Source: Bacillota bacterium (GTDB taxonomy: Bacteria; Bacillota; Dethiobacteria; Dethiobacterales; Dethiobacteraceae). From it: a DNA stretch of 8,465 nt. Positions 1-8,217 of the stretch are shown piece after piece (position 1 is the stretch's first letter; every line of letters begins with the position of its first letter). The notes under the pieces are model-generated. The model saw nothing but the letters and a program-made list of their open reading frames with translations, searched no databases and had not been told where the DNA came from. The stretch spans positions 1 to 8,465 of the forward strand of contig QLUI01000061.1 in the NCBI GenBank assembly GCA_018725345.1, given 5' to 3'. The position numbers and the translations under genes are program-made.

Positions 1-318
1 CGCACGAAATGCTCCGTGAGCGACCCGCGCGTGGTGCTGTACGGCTTGTTTAAGTTTGCGGAGAAGTGCAACGACTACAAGGAGTTCACGCTCGCCACAC
101 TCCTGAATGACAGCATCGACCGCGACGGTATAAGCCCCACCCGCATCTTCGGGCTTGACCGCGACGATATGACGCCTATTCTGTTGGGGCTGTCGGCAAA
201 GTACCCTGAATTTATCACAGCGTCATTCACGCACGACCTTGAAAAGATAACGCTTGCGGAGGACAAAATGTCCCGAGACGTACTCGACTTGTTTAAGGGG
301 GACACAGCAAATGGCTAA
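1..318 (+). CDS. DUF4007 family protein, C-terminal part (5' end outside window)
   Basis: The reading frame is open from base 1 to the TAA at 316-318, giving 105 residues with no start that must be used. The GTG at 16 is internal to a conserved block, so this is the C-terminal third of a longer protein; DUF4007 proteins are usually about 300 residues. Recognition rests on the pattern DPRVVLYGLFKFAEKC, then DGISPTRIFGLDRD, then a YPEFITASFTHDLEKITL segment, which I recall as typical of the DUF4007 C-terminus. No catalytic motif is visible. DUF4007 proteins have no established biochemical role; they are found beside PAPS-reductase/DndC-like genes in Dnd-type and BREX type 4 loci, and an N-terminal DNA-binding domain has been suggested. 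The stop overlaps the start of the next gene by 8 bases, so the two are probably translationally coupled. Family call fairly sure, function unknown. Confidence 0.8.
   Translation, partial: RTKCSVSDPRVVLYGLFKFAEKCNDYKEFTLATLLNDSIDRDGISPTRIFGLDRDDMTPILLGLSAKYPEFITASFTHDLEKITLAEDKMSRDVLDLFKGDTANG
295..301 (+). promoter_or_regulatory. Shine-Dalgarno site of brxC
   Basis: AAGGGGG lies 9 bases before the ATG at 311, inside the end of the DUF4007 gene. It decides the brxC start: the in-frame ATG at 254 has no comparable site, and the 19 residues it would add read as an out-of-frame translation of the DUF4007 gene. Confidence 0.7.
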
Positions 319-3300
319 TAACCACAAATACCGCGAATACTTCGACATCGACCCGTTATATTTCCCACAAATTAACGACTCGTCTATTGCGGAAGACCCT
401 GAATGCTGGAGGCGAACATACCCCCACCAGACCTTTATCGATATGCTGCGCGATTTCGAGAGATGCTTAGCGCGTCAAGAAAAGCGTTCGTTATGGATTC
501 AAGGTTCTTACGGCGTAGGAAAAAGCCAATGCGCCTACACATTAAAGAAACTGCTCGAAGTACCCGAAGAAGAGCTTCGTAAGTATTGGTCTGGCTTCAA
601 AGCGTTTGAACATTTGACCGATCTTTTGGAAAAGCTAATTGGTCACAGGCAAAAAGGTGGCGGCATCCTTACGGTGTATCGCTACGCAACCACCGATGTG
701 GCGTCACCCCGCCATTTTTATCTTGCAGTTCAACAAGCTGTAAGGGATGCGCTTCGTGAGAAAAAACTGTATGAGGGCGAAAACACATTGAAGGAAAGCG
801 TCATCGCGTGGATAGACAAGCCTGCGAACAAGAACTACCTCAATGAACTGCTTACTCAACCGCAATACAAAAACGTATTTGCGAAACCTGATGCCGACAG
901 CATCATAACCGCGTTGCGCAAAAACAGCGTTGTTACAACGCTTATGCAAAACCTTTTCTACCTTGCCGACAGAGAAGGGGTTACCGCGCTAAATATTGAT
1001 GTAGACAGGCTCATCAGTTGGCTTACGGATGTCATTGAGCAAAACAATATCAAAATAGCTTTCGTGTGGGATCAATTCGGAGACTATTTCGACAGAAGTG
1101 GTGGCGATAAAGTGGATGCGTTCCAGAAACTCTGTGAGTTGGTGAATCACAAGGCGTTCTATTTTGTCCCAGTCACGCACTATTCGGGAGAATCGTATAT
1201 AAAAGACAAGGATGCATGGAAATCTGTCAGTGACCGGTTTGTTCCATCTACGATTCGCCTGCCAGATAACATTGCGTTCGACCTCATCGGTCACGCTTTT
1301 GACGTAAAACAAGCCGCCAAAGCAGATTGGGACAAATGGGCAGACGATTTGAACGGTCGGGTAAGTGCATCTCGCACAGCAGTTATGAAAGTGGCAAAAA
1401 TTACCGACCAGCAAGTGATAAAGGATATTATGCCGCTTCATCCAATGGCGGCTCTGCTCCTACAAAACATAGCCTCCGCTTTCAAGTCCAATCAGCGGAG
1501 TATGTTCGACTTCATTAAGTCGTCGAACACGGACGATGTGAAAGCGTTCCAATGGTTCATTGAGAACATGGGACCTTTTGACGACCACCCGCTTCTCACG
1601 GTAGATATGCTTTGGAACTTCTTCTACGAAAAGGGTAGGGACAACCTCACCTCAGACATTCGGCTGATACTGGATACCTTCCCGCAACAGCAGAATCTGC
1701 GCGAGGACGAAAAGGCCGTTTTAAAGGCAATCCTCATTATGCAGGCAATTGACCAGCGGTTGGGTGGCACGATTGACCTGTTCAAAGCGACTGAGCAGAA
1801 CCTCAGCTACGTCTTTGAGGGCATTCCCGATTTGGAGGGGACAAAGTCTGCCAACCTTGCGAAAGGTCTCAAGGATAAGGGCATTCTGGTTGCCAACCCG
1901 ATAAGCGGCGGACGGTATATTTATGCGGCCGCTGTGCTAGCAGGTGACCAAGCGAAAATCGACAACTACAAAAAAGATGTACGGCAGAATAGCACAACCT
2001 CGAAACTTGTAACCGAGGGTGGGCTTTCTACCGTTTTGTCGCTTTCACCTGCTCTTCGTTTGCGTTTCGAGTCAGAACCGGGTACAGGCAAAATCACGCC
2101 CGTGACCGCCACCGACTTCACCCGCACAATTAACATTCTCCGAGACAGGGCTACGGGGTGGAACTTCCACGCCGTTATTGCCTTCGCCAAGGACGAAGCA
2201 GAAGCGGCGACCTTTCGCAAGACTATCAGGACAGCAGTCGCCGACAAACAGTATGAGAACATCGTGTTTATTGATGCGCTTTCCACGCCACTCGGCTCGG
2301 AGGCGTTTGAGCAGTATGTGGACTTCTCCGCGATGGCGATGTATTACCAAGGCAGTAACAACACCTCATCGCGGGAAAGTTCGGATAAGGCCAAGCGCGT
2401 CTTAGACCAAGACTGGAAAAACCGCATCTACAATGGTCAGTTTATCGTGTATACCTATGCCCATCAGGAAGGCGAAAAACTGGGCAACGGACAAGGCGTG
2501 GCAAGTGTCCTTCAAACCATTGTGACGACTCGCTTCCGGTATGTATTCGACTTTGCAAAGAGTCTTACGGAGAGCCAGTTGAAGATAACTCCGGCGATGA
2601 AGCAGTCGGCAAAGTCCGGCATATTGCAGACCACGAGCGGTGTTGTTGTAGGCGTCGAAAAGCATGTGCTTCCGACCGTCTGGAAGATTGATAAGTATTG
2701 GGAAAATCCGACGACATCTTCGCGACCCATCTCGAAAATTAAGGTTGAGGTCGACAAGCGCATCGAAGTCGCATTTGCCCGCGACGGACAGATTTCGATC
2801 GGCGAAATCTACGACTTCCTTGAGGAGACCTATGGTTTTGCACCGTGCAATCTCTCGGCGTTCATTGCGGGCTTCCTCTTGAAAGAGTATAGCAGCGAGC
2901 CGTTCCGTTACAGCGATTCATCCGGCGGTCACGAACAGATGACGCAGGATAAACTTGCAGAGATGATCGGCAATTACATAGGAAAAAATCCGAAGCCCAC
3001 ATACATCGTGAAGATGACCGCCGACGAAATGGCGTTTTACGAACTCACCGAAAAGGCATGGGGTATCCAGCCGAATTCGTGTTCGTCGGCAGGTCAGGCC
3101 GCTATGGCTGTAACCGCCAAAATGCGGAGCTTAAGTCTGCCTGTATGGTGTCTTGAAGAGATGGATACCGTTGGCATTTTCTATGTGCTTCAAAAGTACA
3201 TTGAACTCGTGCAGAAGGAAGGCAATGAGGCACACAAAAAGGCGGTAGAGATTGGAAAGATTGCGTCTGCTAAACCATCGCTAGCCGATAATCTGCTTGT

Positions 3301-4468
3301 CCTGCTTACAAGCGACAACTGCCAAAAGGGTATGCGCGAGTACCTCCGCTCTTTTGAAGGCGGCAAGATTATGGAACTCGCCACGGCAATAGGTGCGGAG
3401 AATAATGTGCTGGCCGACATTCGCCGCTTGTTCGGAGTAAAGCACTCTTGTCTGTGGGATAAGGAGACCGGGGAGGATGAAATCCGCAAACTCCTTACCG
3501 AGTATGGCATTGTCAAGGAGAGCAACGCCATTCTAAACGCTTCGGCGCGTTCACTTTCAGAAGTGTCTAAAGAGTGGCGTGAGCGTTTGAAGTTCATCGG
3601 TATTTCCTATGATACTCTGCAGACTAAGTATCCCGCACTGGCAAAAGCCCTCGGCATGCTCTTGAAAATCTGCAAGCAAGAGGACACCCTGCCCGAACAG
3701 CTTAAGGCGTTCCATTCGGAATTGGTGGCACACGGTGCAGAAATCAGGGAGTTGCTTAACAATGACAGGCGCGTCTTTGCCGAGATGTATAAGCCGTACC
3801 TTGAAGACCTAAGCGACAACGACATTGCAGATGTTAAGCGCAAACTGCAGACCGGCTTGTATGAACTGCCGAAAACGGACTGTAACGTAAAGGTGAAAGA
3901 AGCAGCCGAGGAATACCGTAAGAATCAGTTGAAATCGCAACTTTTCCGCTTGTGGAAAGACAAGACGGGAACGAAAAACCCGCGCGAGTGGTCGAGCCGC
4001 TACAGGACGCCTATTCTGTGCTGTGTCTCCGAAGCAGAATACGAAAAGGCAAAGAAGGCGTTTGAAACCCTTAATCGCAACTGGGGAACGGATGCCGAAA
4101 TAAAATCCGCTCTCGTATTCCTTGAATCCACAACCCTTTTTGATGTTCTTTCGGATGACGATAAGATAAACGTAGCGTTCAAGCGTGACATTGTCGGCGA
4201 ATACAGCACGTTGCTTCCTGACCTTGATAAGGTTAGAGATACTCTCGACCGCCTTTCCGTCGATACTTACGATTGGCGTGACAATCCGAGCGTTAAGGGC
4301 AAGGTAAAGCAACTTGCTGAAGCCGAATATAACGCCGGCGGCAGCGATAAGGTTCTCTTGAAAATCGACGAGATGGACGACGCCCAGCTGAAGAAGTACC
4401 TCAAACGGCTCGTCAAAGACAGCATTGTTGTCGGGATCGAAATACTGGCGAATGGAGGCGGAAAATAG
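311..4468 (+). CDS. brxC: BREX P-loop ATPase BrxC (type 4-like)
   Basis: Large 1385-residue protein of the BrxC/PglY ATPase group, thought to power BREX DNA modification and/or phage exclusion in the cytoplasm, probably bound to DNA and partner proteins. The Walker A loop GSYGVGKS is at residues 65-72 (Lys71). The Walker B strand IAFVWDQF places Asp254 followed by Gln255, where a Glu is usual. A conserved-looking LHPMAALLL segment lies near residues 376-384 (His377), followed by SNQRSMFDF with Arg396, a candidate arginine finger. The remaining ~950 residues are mostly predicted helical, with no recognised enzyme motif; a NPREWSSRY segment sits near residues 1223-1231. No signal peptide or membrane segment is visible. 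The ATG at 311 is chosen for its AAGGGGG site and because it overlaps the upstream stop by only 8 bases; pglZ begins one base past its stop. Length suits BrxC (about 1200-1400 residues). The subtype rests on gene order. It could equally be the PbeB-like ATPase of a phosphorothioation-dependent system. Confidence 0.85.
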   Translation: MANNHKYREYFDIDPLYFPQINDSSIAEDPECWRRTYPHQTFIDMLRDFERCLARQEKRSLWIQGSYGVGKSQCAYTLKKLLEVPEEELRKYWSGFKAFEHLTDLLEKLIGHRQKGGGILTVYRYATTDVASPRHFYLAVQQAVRDALREKKLYEGENTLKESVIAWIDKPANKNYLNELLTQPQYKNVFAKPDADSIITALRKNSVVTTLMQNLFYLADREGVTALNIDVDRLISWLTDVIEQNNIKIAFVWDQFGDYFDRSGGDKVDAFQKLCELVNHKAFYFVPVTHYSGESYIKDKDAWKSVSDRFVPSTIRLPDNIAFDLIGHAFDVKQAAKADWDKWADDLNGRVSASRTAVMKVAKITDQQVIKDIMPLHPMAALLLQNIASAFKSNQRSMFDFIKSSNTDDVKAFQWFIENMGPFDDHPLLTVDMLWNFFYEKGRDNLTSDIRLILDTFPQQQNLREDEKAVLKAILIMQAIDQRLGGTIDLFKATEQNLSYVFEGIPDLEGTKSANLAKGLKDKGILVANPISGGRYIYAAAVLAGDQAKIDNYKKDVRQNSTTSKLVTEGGLSTVLSLSPALRLRFESEPGTGKITPVTATDFTRTINILRDRATGWNFHAVIAFAKDEAEAATFRKTIRTAVADKQYENIVFIDALSTPLGSEAFEQYVDFSAMAMYYQGSNNTSSRESSDKAKRVLDQDWKNRIYNGQFIVYTYAHQEGEKLGNGQGVASVLQTIVTTRFRYVFDFAKSLTESQLKITPAMKQSAKSGILQTTSGVVVGVEKHVLPTVWKIDKYWENPTTSSRPISKIKVEVDKRIEVAFARDGQISIGEIYDFLEETYGFAPCNLSAFIAGFLLKEYSSEPFRYSDSSGGHEQMTQDKLAEMIGNYIGKNPKPTYIVKMTADEMAFYELTEKAWGIQPNSCSSAGQAAMAVTAKMRSLSLPVWCLEEMDTVGIFYVLQKYIELVQKEGNEAHKKAVEIGKIASAKPSLADNLLVLLTSDNCQKGMREYLRSFEGGKIMELATAIGAENNVLADIRRLFGVKHSCLWDKETGEDEIRKLLTEYGIVKESNAILNASARSLSEVSKEWRERLKFIGISYDTLQTKYPALAKALGMLLKICKQEDTLPEQLKAFHSELVAHGAEIRELLNNDRRVFAEMYKPYLEDLSDNDIADVKRKLQTGLYELPKTDCNVKVKEAAEEYRKNQLKSQLFRLWKDKTGTKNPREWSSRYRTPILCCVSEAEYEKAKKAFETLNRNWGTDAEIKSALVFLESTTLFDVLSDDDKINVAFKRDIVGEYSTLLPDLDKVRDTLDRLSVDTYDWRDNPSVKGKVKQLAEAEYNAGGSDKVLLKIDEMDDAQLKKYLKRLVKDSIVVGIEILANGGGK
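4454..4461 (+). promoter_or_regulatory. Shine-Dalgarno site of pglZ
   Basis: GGAGGCGG inside the last codons of brxC precedes the ATG at 4470 by 8 bases (11 from the GGAGG core). It favours 4470 over the in-frame ATG at 4452 and the TTG at 4425, which have no clear site and would overlap brxC. Confidence 0.65.
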
Positions 4469-4469
4469 G

Positions 4470-6713
4470 ATGCAAATAGAATCGATTAAGAAATATCTGA
4501 CATCTTCCGTCAAGACGCCGTTTTTCTTGTTCGTCAGCGACGGACAGTACGCCTCCGTGATAGACGAGTTATCAGTCTTTGGGCTTGATTTTGTTCAGAT
4601 GAGTAGCTTTTGCAGCGGCGATGACAATCTGCCTGACATTGACGGGCTACTCTCTTATATCGAAGCTGCTGATGTAAATGCAAAAGGCAAAAAGTTCGTT
4701 GTAACGGGCTTTGGGGAATACCTTGCGCTTCGCGGAAACGATGAAGCCGCAGGCACTTTGTCGCGGTTAAAAGACCTTAATGTCGGCGGATCAAAGGTCG
4801 TGTTGCTCCTACGAGGGCTTGCTTCTCAGATTGCCGGGTTGCAGACCGACCTGCGCTTTGACAACCGTCGATTTTGCGTAATTGATAAGGCGGATTGCGA
4901 TTTGTCGTTTACCCTTGCCGCTCCATCGGTTGGACTTTCGGCACTATCCGGTTTCAAGGCAATGCTCGCGGAACTTGAAAATGGTCGGTGTGGAAGTGTT
5001 GTCGTTAACACAGCGGTCAACCTTGACAAGGCTCTGTTCACCGTACACAGAATAAGCAATGCCTACGAGGGAGTTAAATTCTCCACGATAGGCTTTGCTT
5101 TGCCACGCTCCTGTGGAAGTGACGCTCGTTGGGCAGAACTGCTGACTGAACTGAACAATAGCAACGGCTCGCTCGATGAAGTGTTTGAGAAACACGGACT
5201 GGGCGGTAATCTGGAGTTTGATTTCTACGCTCGTGTTGCGGGCAATGATTACCGCAACTGGCTCTATTTCATCTGCTTGAAATGCAAAGCCGATACACTG
5301 TCCAACGGCTACCTTCGGTTTGTGTTAGAAAGGACAAGCCGTTTTGAGGACTTTGTCGAAAATGTCCTTAATGCAATAATTGAAATCCAACACACAGACA
5401 TGCAGTTTGCTGCGTTCTATCGGGGACGAAAGGTGCTGGTCGAGAAGTTCCCAGAATCGGACATTGCCCATTTCGTGGTTAACAATCGAAAGGTCGTGTC
5501 AGAAAGTATTTATAAGCTGACGGACGGCACAAAAACCGAACGTGAAGAGATTATCGCTTGGCTTTCCCAGAACGGCATGATTAAACAAGTTGAGAGCATT
5601 TATCCGGCGTTGGCGGCGTATTTGAAGAAGTATGTTTTCAAATGCCCCGAACTCGCCGACCTGCTGACCGATTATTTTGAGGCGTACAAACAGCAAAAGA
5701 TATCAAACACGCTCGAACCTGAATTTTTGGAGAAGGTTGATGAACTCGCGCACAGTCCGCGCAAATTTAACCGTCTGCCTACACGAAACGAAATCATAGA
5801 CGGTTTGGATAAAACCGACACCTACCTATACTGGCTCGACGCTCTCGGCGTTGAATATTTGGCTCTCATTGAAGCCTTAGTTCAGAAACGAGGGCTATCG
5901 GTTCGGGTTAAAATCGCCCGTGCGGAGTTGCCGACGTTAACATCAATCAACCGCGACTTTTTTGATGCTTGGCAAGGTCGTAAGGAAAAGAGCGATGAAC
6001 TTGACAACACCAAGCACAGTGATGCGGGTGGCTACAACTTCACAAATAACGAACTGCCTATCCACCTTGCCAAAGAGTTAGACATTATCGAGGCAATGAT
6101 TAACAAGGCAGCCACGGAACTTGCGCTGAGGCATTGTAAACGCTTCTTAATTGTAAGTGACCATGGTGCGTCACGGCTTGCTGTTCTGCGCCGCAAAGAG
6201 GAGCAGTACGAAACCGATACAAAGGGGGAGCATTCGGGGCGTTGCTGCAAGCTGTTTCAACCTTATGATCTCCCGTTTGCCGCAGAGGAAAACGGATACC
6301 TCGTACTTGCCGATTACGGCCGTTTCAAAGGCAGTCGTGCGGCGAACGTAGAGGTTCACGGCGGCGCATCGTTGGAAGAGGTTGTCGTCCCGATTATAGA
6401 ACTGTCGCTGAAAAACGGAAACGTGACAGTCAAACTGGTTGATGAGGTAGTGATCGTTGACTTCCGCACCGGCACGGAGATTAAGTTGTTCTTTAACTCG
6501 CCCGTGCAGAATGTTTCCGTTGTTCTGAATGGAAAACCACATCCTGCCACACAGATTGAAGCCAACCACTATGCCGTAAAGCTGCCAGACATAAAACGGG
6601 CGGGCGAATATCCGGCAGACGTTTATGCAGGCGACAATCTAATCGGCAAAATCATGATTAAGGCGCAAGGCAAGAGCGGCAAAGTCAATGACGCTTTTGA
6701 TGACTTGTTTTAG
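4470..6713 (+). CDS. pglZ: BREX PglZ-domain protein (alkaline phosphatase superfamily)
   Basis: 747-residue protein carrying the PglZ domain that is the signature gene of BREX and related defence loci. The fold belongs to the alkaline phosphatase superfamily, with metal-dependent phosphoester hydrolysis expected; the substrate in BREX is not settled. Visible motifs: WLDALG at about 455-460, with Asp457 as the likely first metal ligand; ELPTLTS with Thr489 and Thr491, the likely nucleophile region; LIVSDHG, with Asp564 and His565 as metal ligands; and VHGGASLEEVVVP with His630, a typical late ligand. So the catalytic set appears intact. The N-terminal ~440 residues are less conserved and probably carry partner contacts. 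From about residue 645 there is a strand-rich segment resembling a small beta-sandwich, ending in an acidic/aromatic tail, NDAFDDLF. It starts one base after brxC and ends 12 bases before brxL. No secretion signal is seen. PglZ family call is strong, type 4 assignment inferred from neighbours. Confidence 0.9.
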   Translation: MQIESIKKYLTSSVKTPFFLFVSDGQYASVIDELSVFGLDFVQMSSFCSGDDNLPDIDGLLSYIEAADVNAKGKKFVVTGFGEYLALRGNDEAAGTLSRLKDLNVGGSKVVLLLRGLASQIAGLQTDLRFDNRRFCVIDKADCDLSFTLAAPSVGLSALSGFKAMLAELENGRCGSVVVNTAVNLDKALFTVHRISNAYEGVKFSTIGFALPRSCGSDARWAELLTELNNSNGSLDEVFEKHGLGGNLEFDFYARVAGNDYRNWLYFICLKCKADTLSNGYLRFVLERTSRFEDFVENVLNAIIEIQHTDMQFAAFYRGRKVLVEKFPESDIAHFVVNNRKVVSESIYKLTDGTKTEREEIIAWLSQNGMIKQVESIYPALAAYLKKYVFKCPELADLLTDYFEAYKQQKISNTLEPEFLEKVDELAHSPRKFNRLPTRNEIIDGLDKTDTYLYWLDALGVEYLALIEALVQKRGLSVRVKIARAELPTLTSINRDFFDAWQGRKEKSDELDNTKHSDAGGYNFTNNELPIHLAKELDIIEAMINKAATELALRHCKRFLIVSDHGASRLAVLRRKEEQYETDTKGEHSGRCCKLFQPYDLPFAAEENGYLVLADYGRFKGSRAANVEVHGGASLEEVVVPIIELSLKNGNVTVKLVDEVVIVDFRTGTEIKLFFNSPVQNVSVVLNGKPHPATQIEANHYAVKLPDIKRAGEYPADVYAGDNLIGKIMIKAQGKSGKVNDAFDDLF

Positions 6714-6719
6714 GGGGTG
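6712..6719 (+). promoter_or_regulatory. Shine-Dalgarno site of brxL
   Basis: AGGGGGTG overlaps the pglZ stop and lies 6 bases before the ATG at 6726. The in-frame GTG at 6717 falls inside this site and the TTG at 6723 is too close to it, so both are unlikely starts. Confidence 0.75.
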
Positions 6720-6725
6720 CGATTG

Positions 6726-8213
6726 ATGATTGAGAAACTCCGAAATTGCTTTGACGAGATGGTAGTTTATAAAGACCTCAAAAAAAGTAACTTCTTCTCC
6801 GCTTTGAGCCTGCCTTCCTTTATGCGTGACTGGCTCTTGAAAAAATTCGAGGACGAGAACGGTCATTTCGACTCCGACGAGTTGGTTCGCTTCGTGCGTA
6901 CTTACTTGCCACGCAAAGACGACTGGACTGCGATAAAGAATCAGGTGGTAATCGAACACGAGCGCGTTAAATTTCTTGCCAAGGTGTCGGTTGACATTGA
7001 CATCAGGACGGGCGAGGTGTCTTTTGCTTTGCCCGACTTCGGATTAACAAGCAAGGACACCATCATTGAGGATTCCGTGTGGCAAACCTGTAAGGAAGAA
7101 TTAGTGCGAGGGCGTGAGACTTGGGGAATGGTCGAAATCGGCTATCGTCCACCTGATGACTATGATATTGCGTTCCAAAAGAACAAGGCAAAGGGCGCTA
7201 ACAGAGGCAAAATCAAGTTGACTGCGTTTAAGACTTTTTGCCCTTATACCATTGATATCGACTACTACAAAGACGCTCGTCGGGAATTCACGACGGCAGA
7301 GTGGCTTGATGTTCTACTTGGCGCGGTGGACTACAACGCGAGAGGTTACCTCGGCGACGAGGAAAAGAAACTCACAATGCTTACCCGTTTACTTCCGTTC
7401 GTTGAAAAGCGATTGAATCTCATTGAACTTGCACCAAAGGGAACCGGCAAGTCGTATCTGTTTGGTCGTGTAAGCCGTTTCGGGTGGCTTTCGAGTGGTG
7501 GCGTTATGAGCCGCGCAAAGATGTTCTATGACCAGAACAAACGGGTTGAGGGGCTGGTGTCCGGGAACGACTTTATAACGCTTGACGAAGTACAGACCAT
7601 TTCGTTCACAGACGTGGACGAAATGCGAGCAGCGTTGAAAGGCTACCTTGAATCGGGCATCTTCACCGTTGGTAATTATGAGGGAACCGCCGAAGCGGGT
7701 GTTATCCTTTGCGGAAACATCAAAAAGGAAACGATGGACGAGGACGGCTTCGGCAATATGTTTGAAGAACTGCCGCCTGTATTCCATGAGTCGGCGCTAA
7801 TTGAGCGTTTCCACGGCTTCATAAAGGGATGGAACATACCCCGAATGAACGACGACCTTAAGATTGCGGGTTGGGCGCTGAACTCGGAATACTTCTGCTC
7901 GATAATGCACGAACTGCGTGACGATATGAGCTACCGTGCCATTGTTGATGAACTCATTGAGGTTCCTGAAGCTGCCGACACACGCGATACTGAAGCGGTT
8001 AAGCGCATTGCTACGGCATACTTAAAATTACTGTTCCCGCATGTTCGCAGTGCGGACGACATCACCGCGCGCGAGTTCAAGCGTTATTGCCTCGACAGGG
8101 CGCGTAAAATGAGGGACACTATCAAGTATCAGCTGGGTCTGCTTGATGTGGAGTATCGCGGGAAGGACTTACCTTCGTTCAGCGTCAGACCAGACCCTGA
8201 AGAAGTGGGGTAA
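6726..8213 (+). CDS. brxL: BrxL-like AAA+ ATPase, short form without Lon protease domain
   Basis: 495-residue AAA+ protein of the BrxL family, the last core gene of BREX type 4. BrxL proteins studied in type 1 systems form DNA-binding rings and are needed for phage restriction. Motifs in order: Walker A APKGTGKS at 236-243 (Lys242); Walker B FITLDE with Asp287 and Glu288; a sensor-1-like strand VILCGN with Asn331; and ALIERF with Arg361, a likely arginine finger. All ATPase residues therefore look present. The N-terminal ~200 residues are probably the DNA-binding portion. After the AAA+ core only about 130 mostly helical residues remain, so the C-terminal Lon-like Ser/Lys protease domain of long (~680-residue) BrxL proteins is absent. 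A short BrxL-type family of about 450-500 residues exists, so this is likely its natural form rather than a truncation; the stop is clean and the next gene follows at once. Start chosen by the AGGGGGTG site. Confidence 0.85.
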   Translation: MIEKLRNCFDEMVVYKDLKKSNFFSALSLPSFMRDWLLKKFEDENGHFDSDELVRFVRTYLPRKDDWTAIKNQVVIEHERVKFLAKVSVDIDIRTGEVSFALPDFGLTSKDTIIEDSVWQTCKEELVRGRETWGMVEIGYRPPDDYDIAFQKNKAKGANRGKIKLTAFKTFCPYTIDIDYYKDARREFTTAEWLDVLLGAVDYNARGYLGDEEKKLTMLTRLLPFVEKRLNLIELAPKGTGKSYLFGRVSRFGWLSSGGVMSRAKMFYDQNKRVEGLVSGNDFITLDEVQTISFTDVDEMRAALKGYLESGIFTVGNYEGTAEAGVILCGNIKKETMDEDGFGNMFEELPPVFHESALIERFHGFIKGWNIPRMNDDLKIAGWALNSEYFCSIMHELRDDMSYRAIVDELIEVPEAADTRDTEAVKRIATAYLKLLFPHVRSADDITAREFKRYCLDRARKMRDTIKYQLGLLDVEYRGKDLPSFSVRPDPEEVG

Positions 8214-8217
8214 TTGT

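Noticed and set aside
254..310. Upstream ATG extending brxC by 19 residues
   Set aside because: The extra residues are an out-of-frame reading of the conserved DUF4007 C-terminus, and the AAGGGGG site at 295-301 serves the ATG at 311.
989..1441. 150-codon open frame on the minus strand opposite the BrxC ATPase domain
   Set aside because: It lies opposite the Walker B and His-Pro motifs of brxC, and its Cys/His-rich look is a by-product of reading that codon pattern backwards.
4425..4469. TTG or ATG starts extending pglZ by up to 15 residues into brxC
   Set aside because: No ribosome site precedes them; GGAGGCGG points to the ATG at 4470.
3809..4513. 234-codon open frame on the minus strand
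   Set aside because: It is opposite the C-terminus of brxC, has no recognisable motif and no clear ribosome site, and the plus-strand frame is conserved protein. It is a shadow, like the other minus-strand frames.
8143..8217. TTG start extending the 65-residue protein by 25 residues
   Set aside because: The extra sequence lies wholly within brxL and its stop and has no domain character; the CxxC protein reads naturally from the GTG at 8218.
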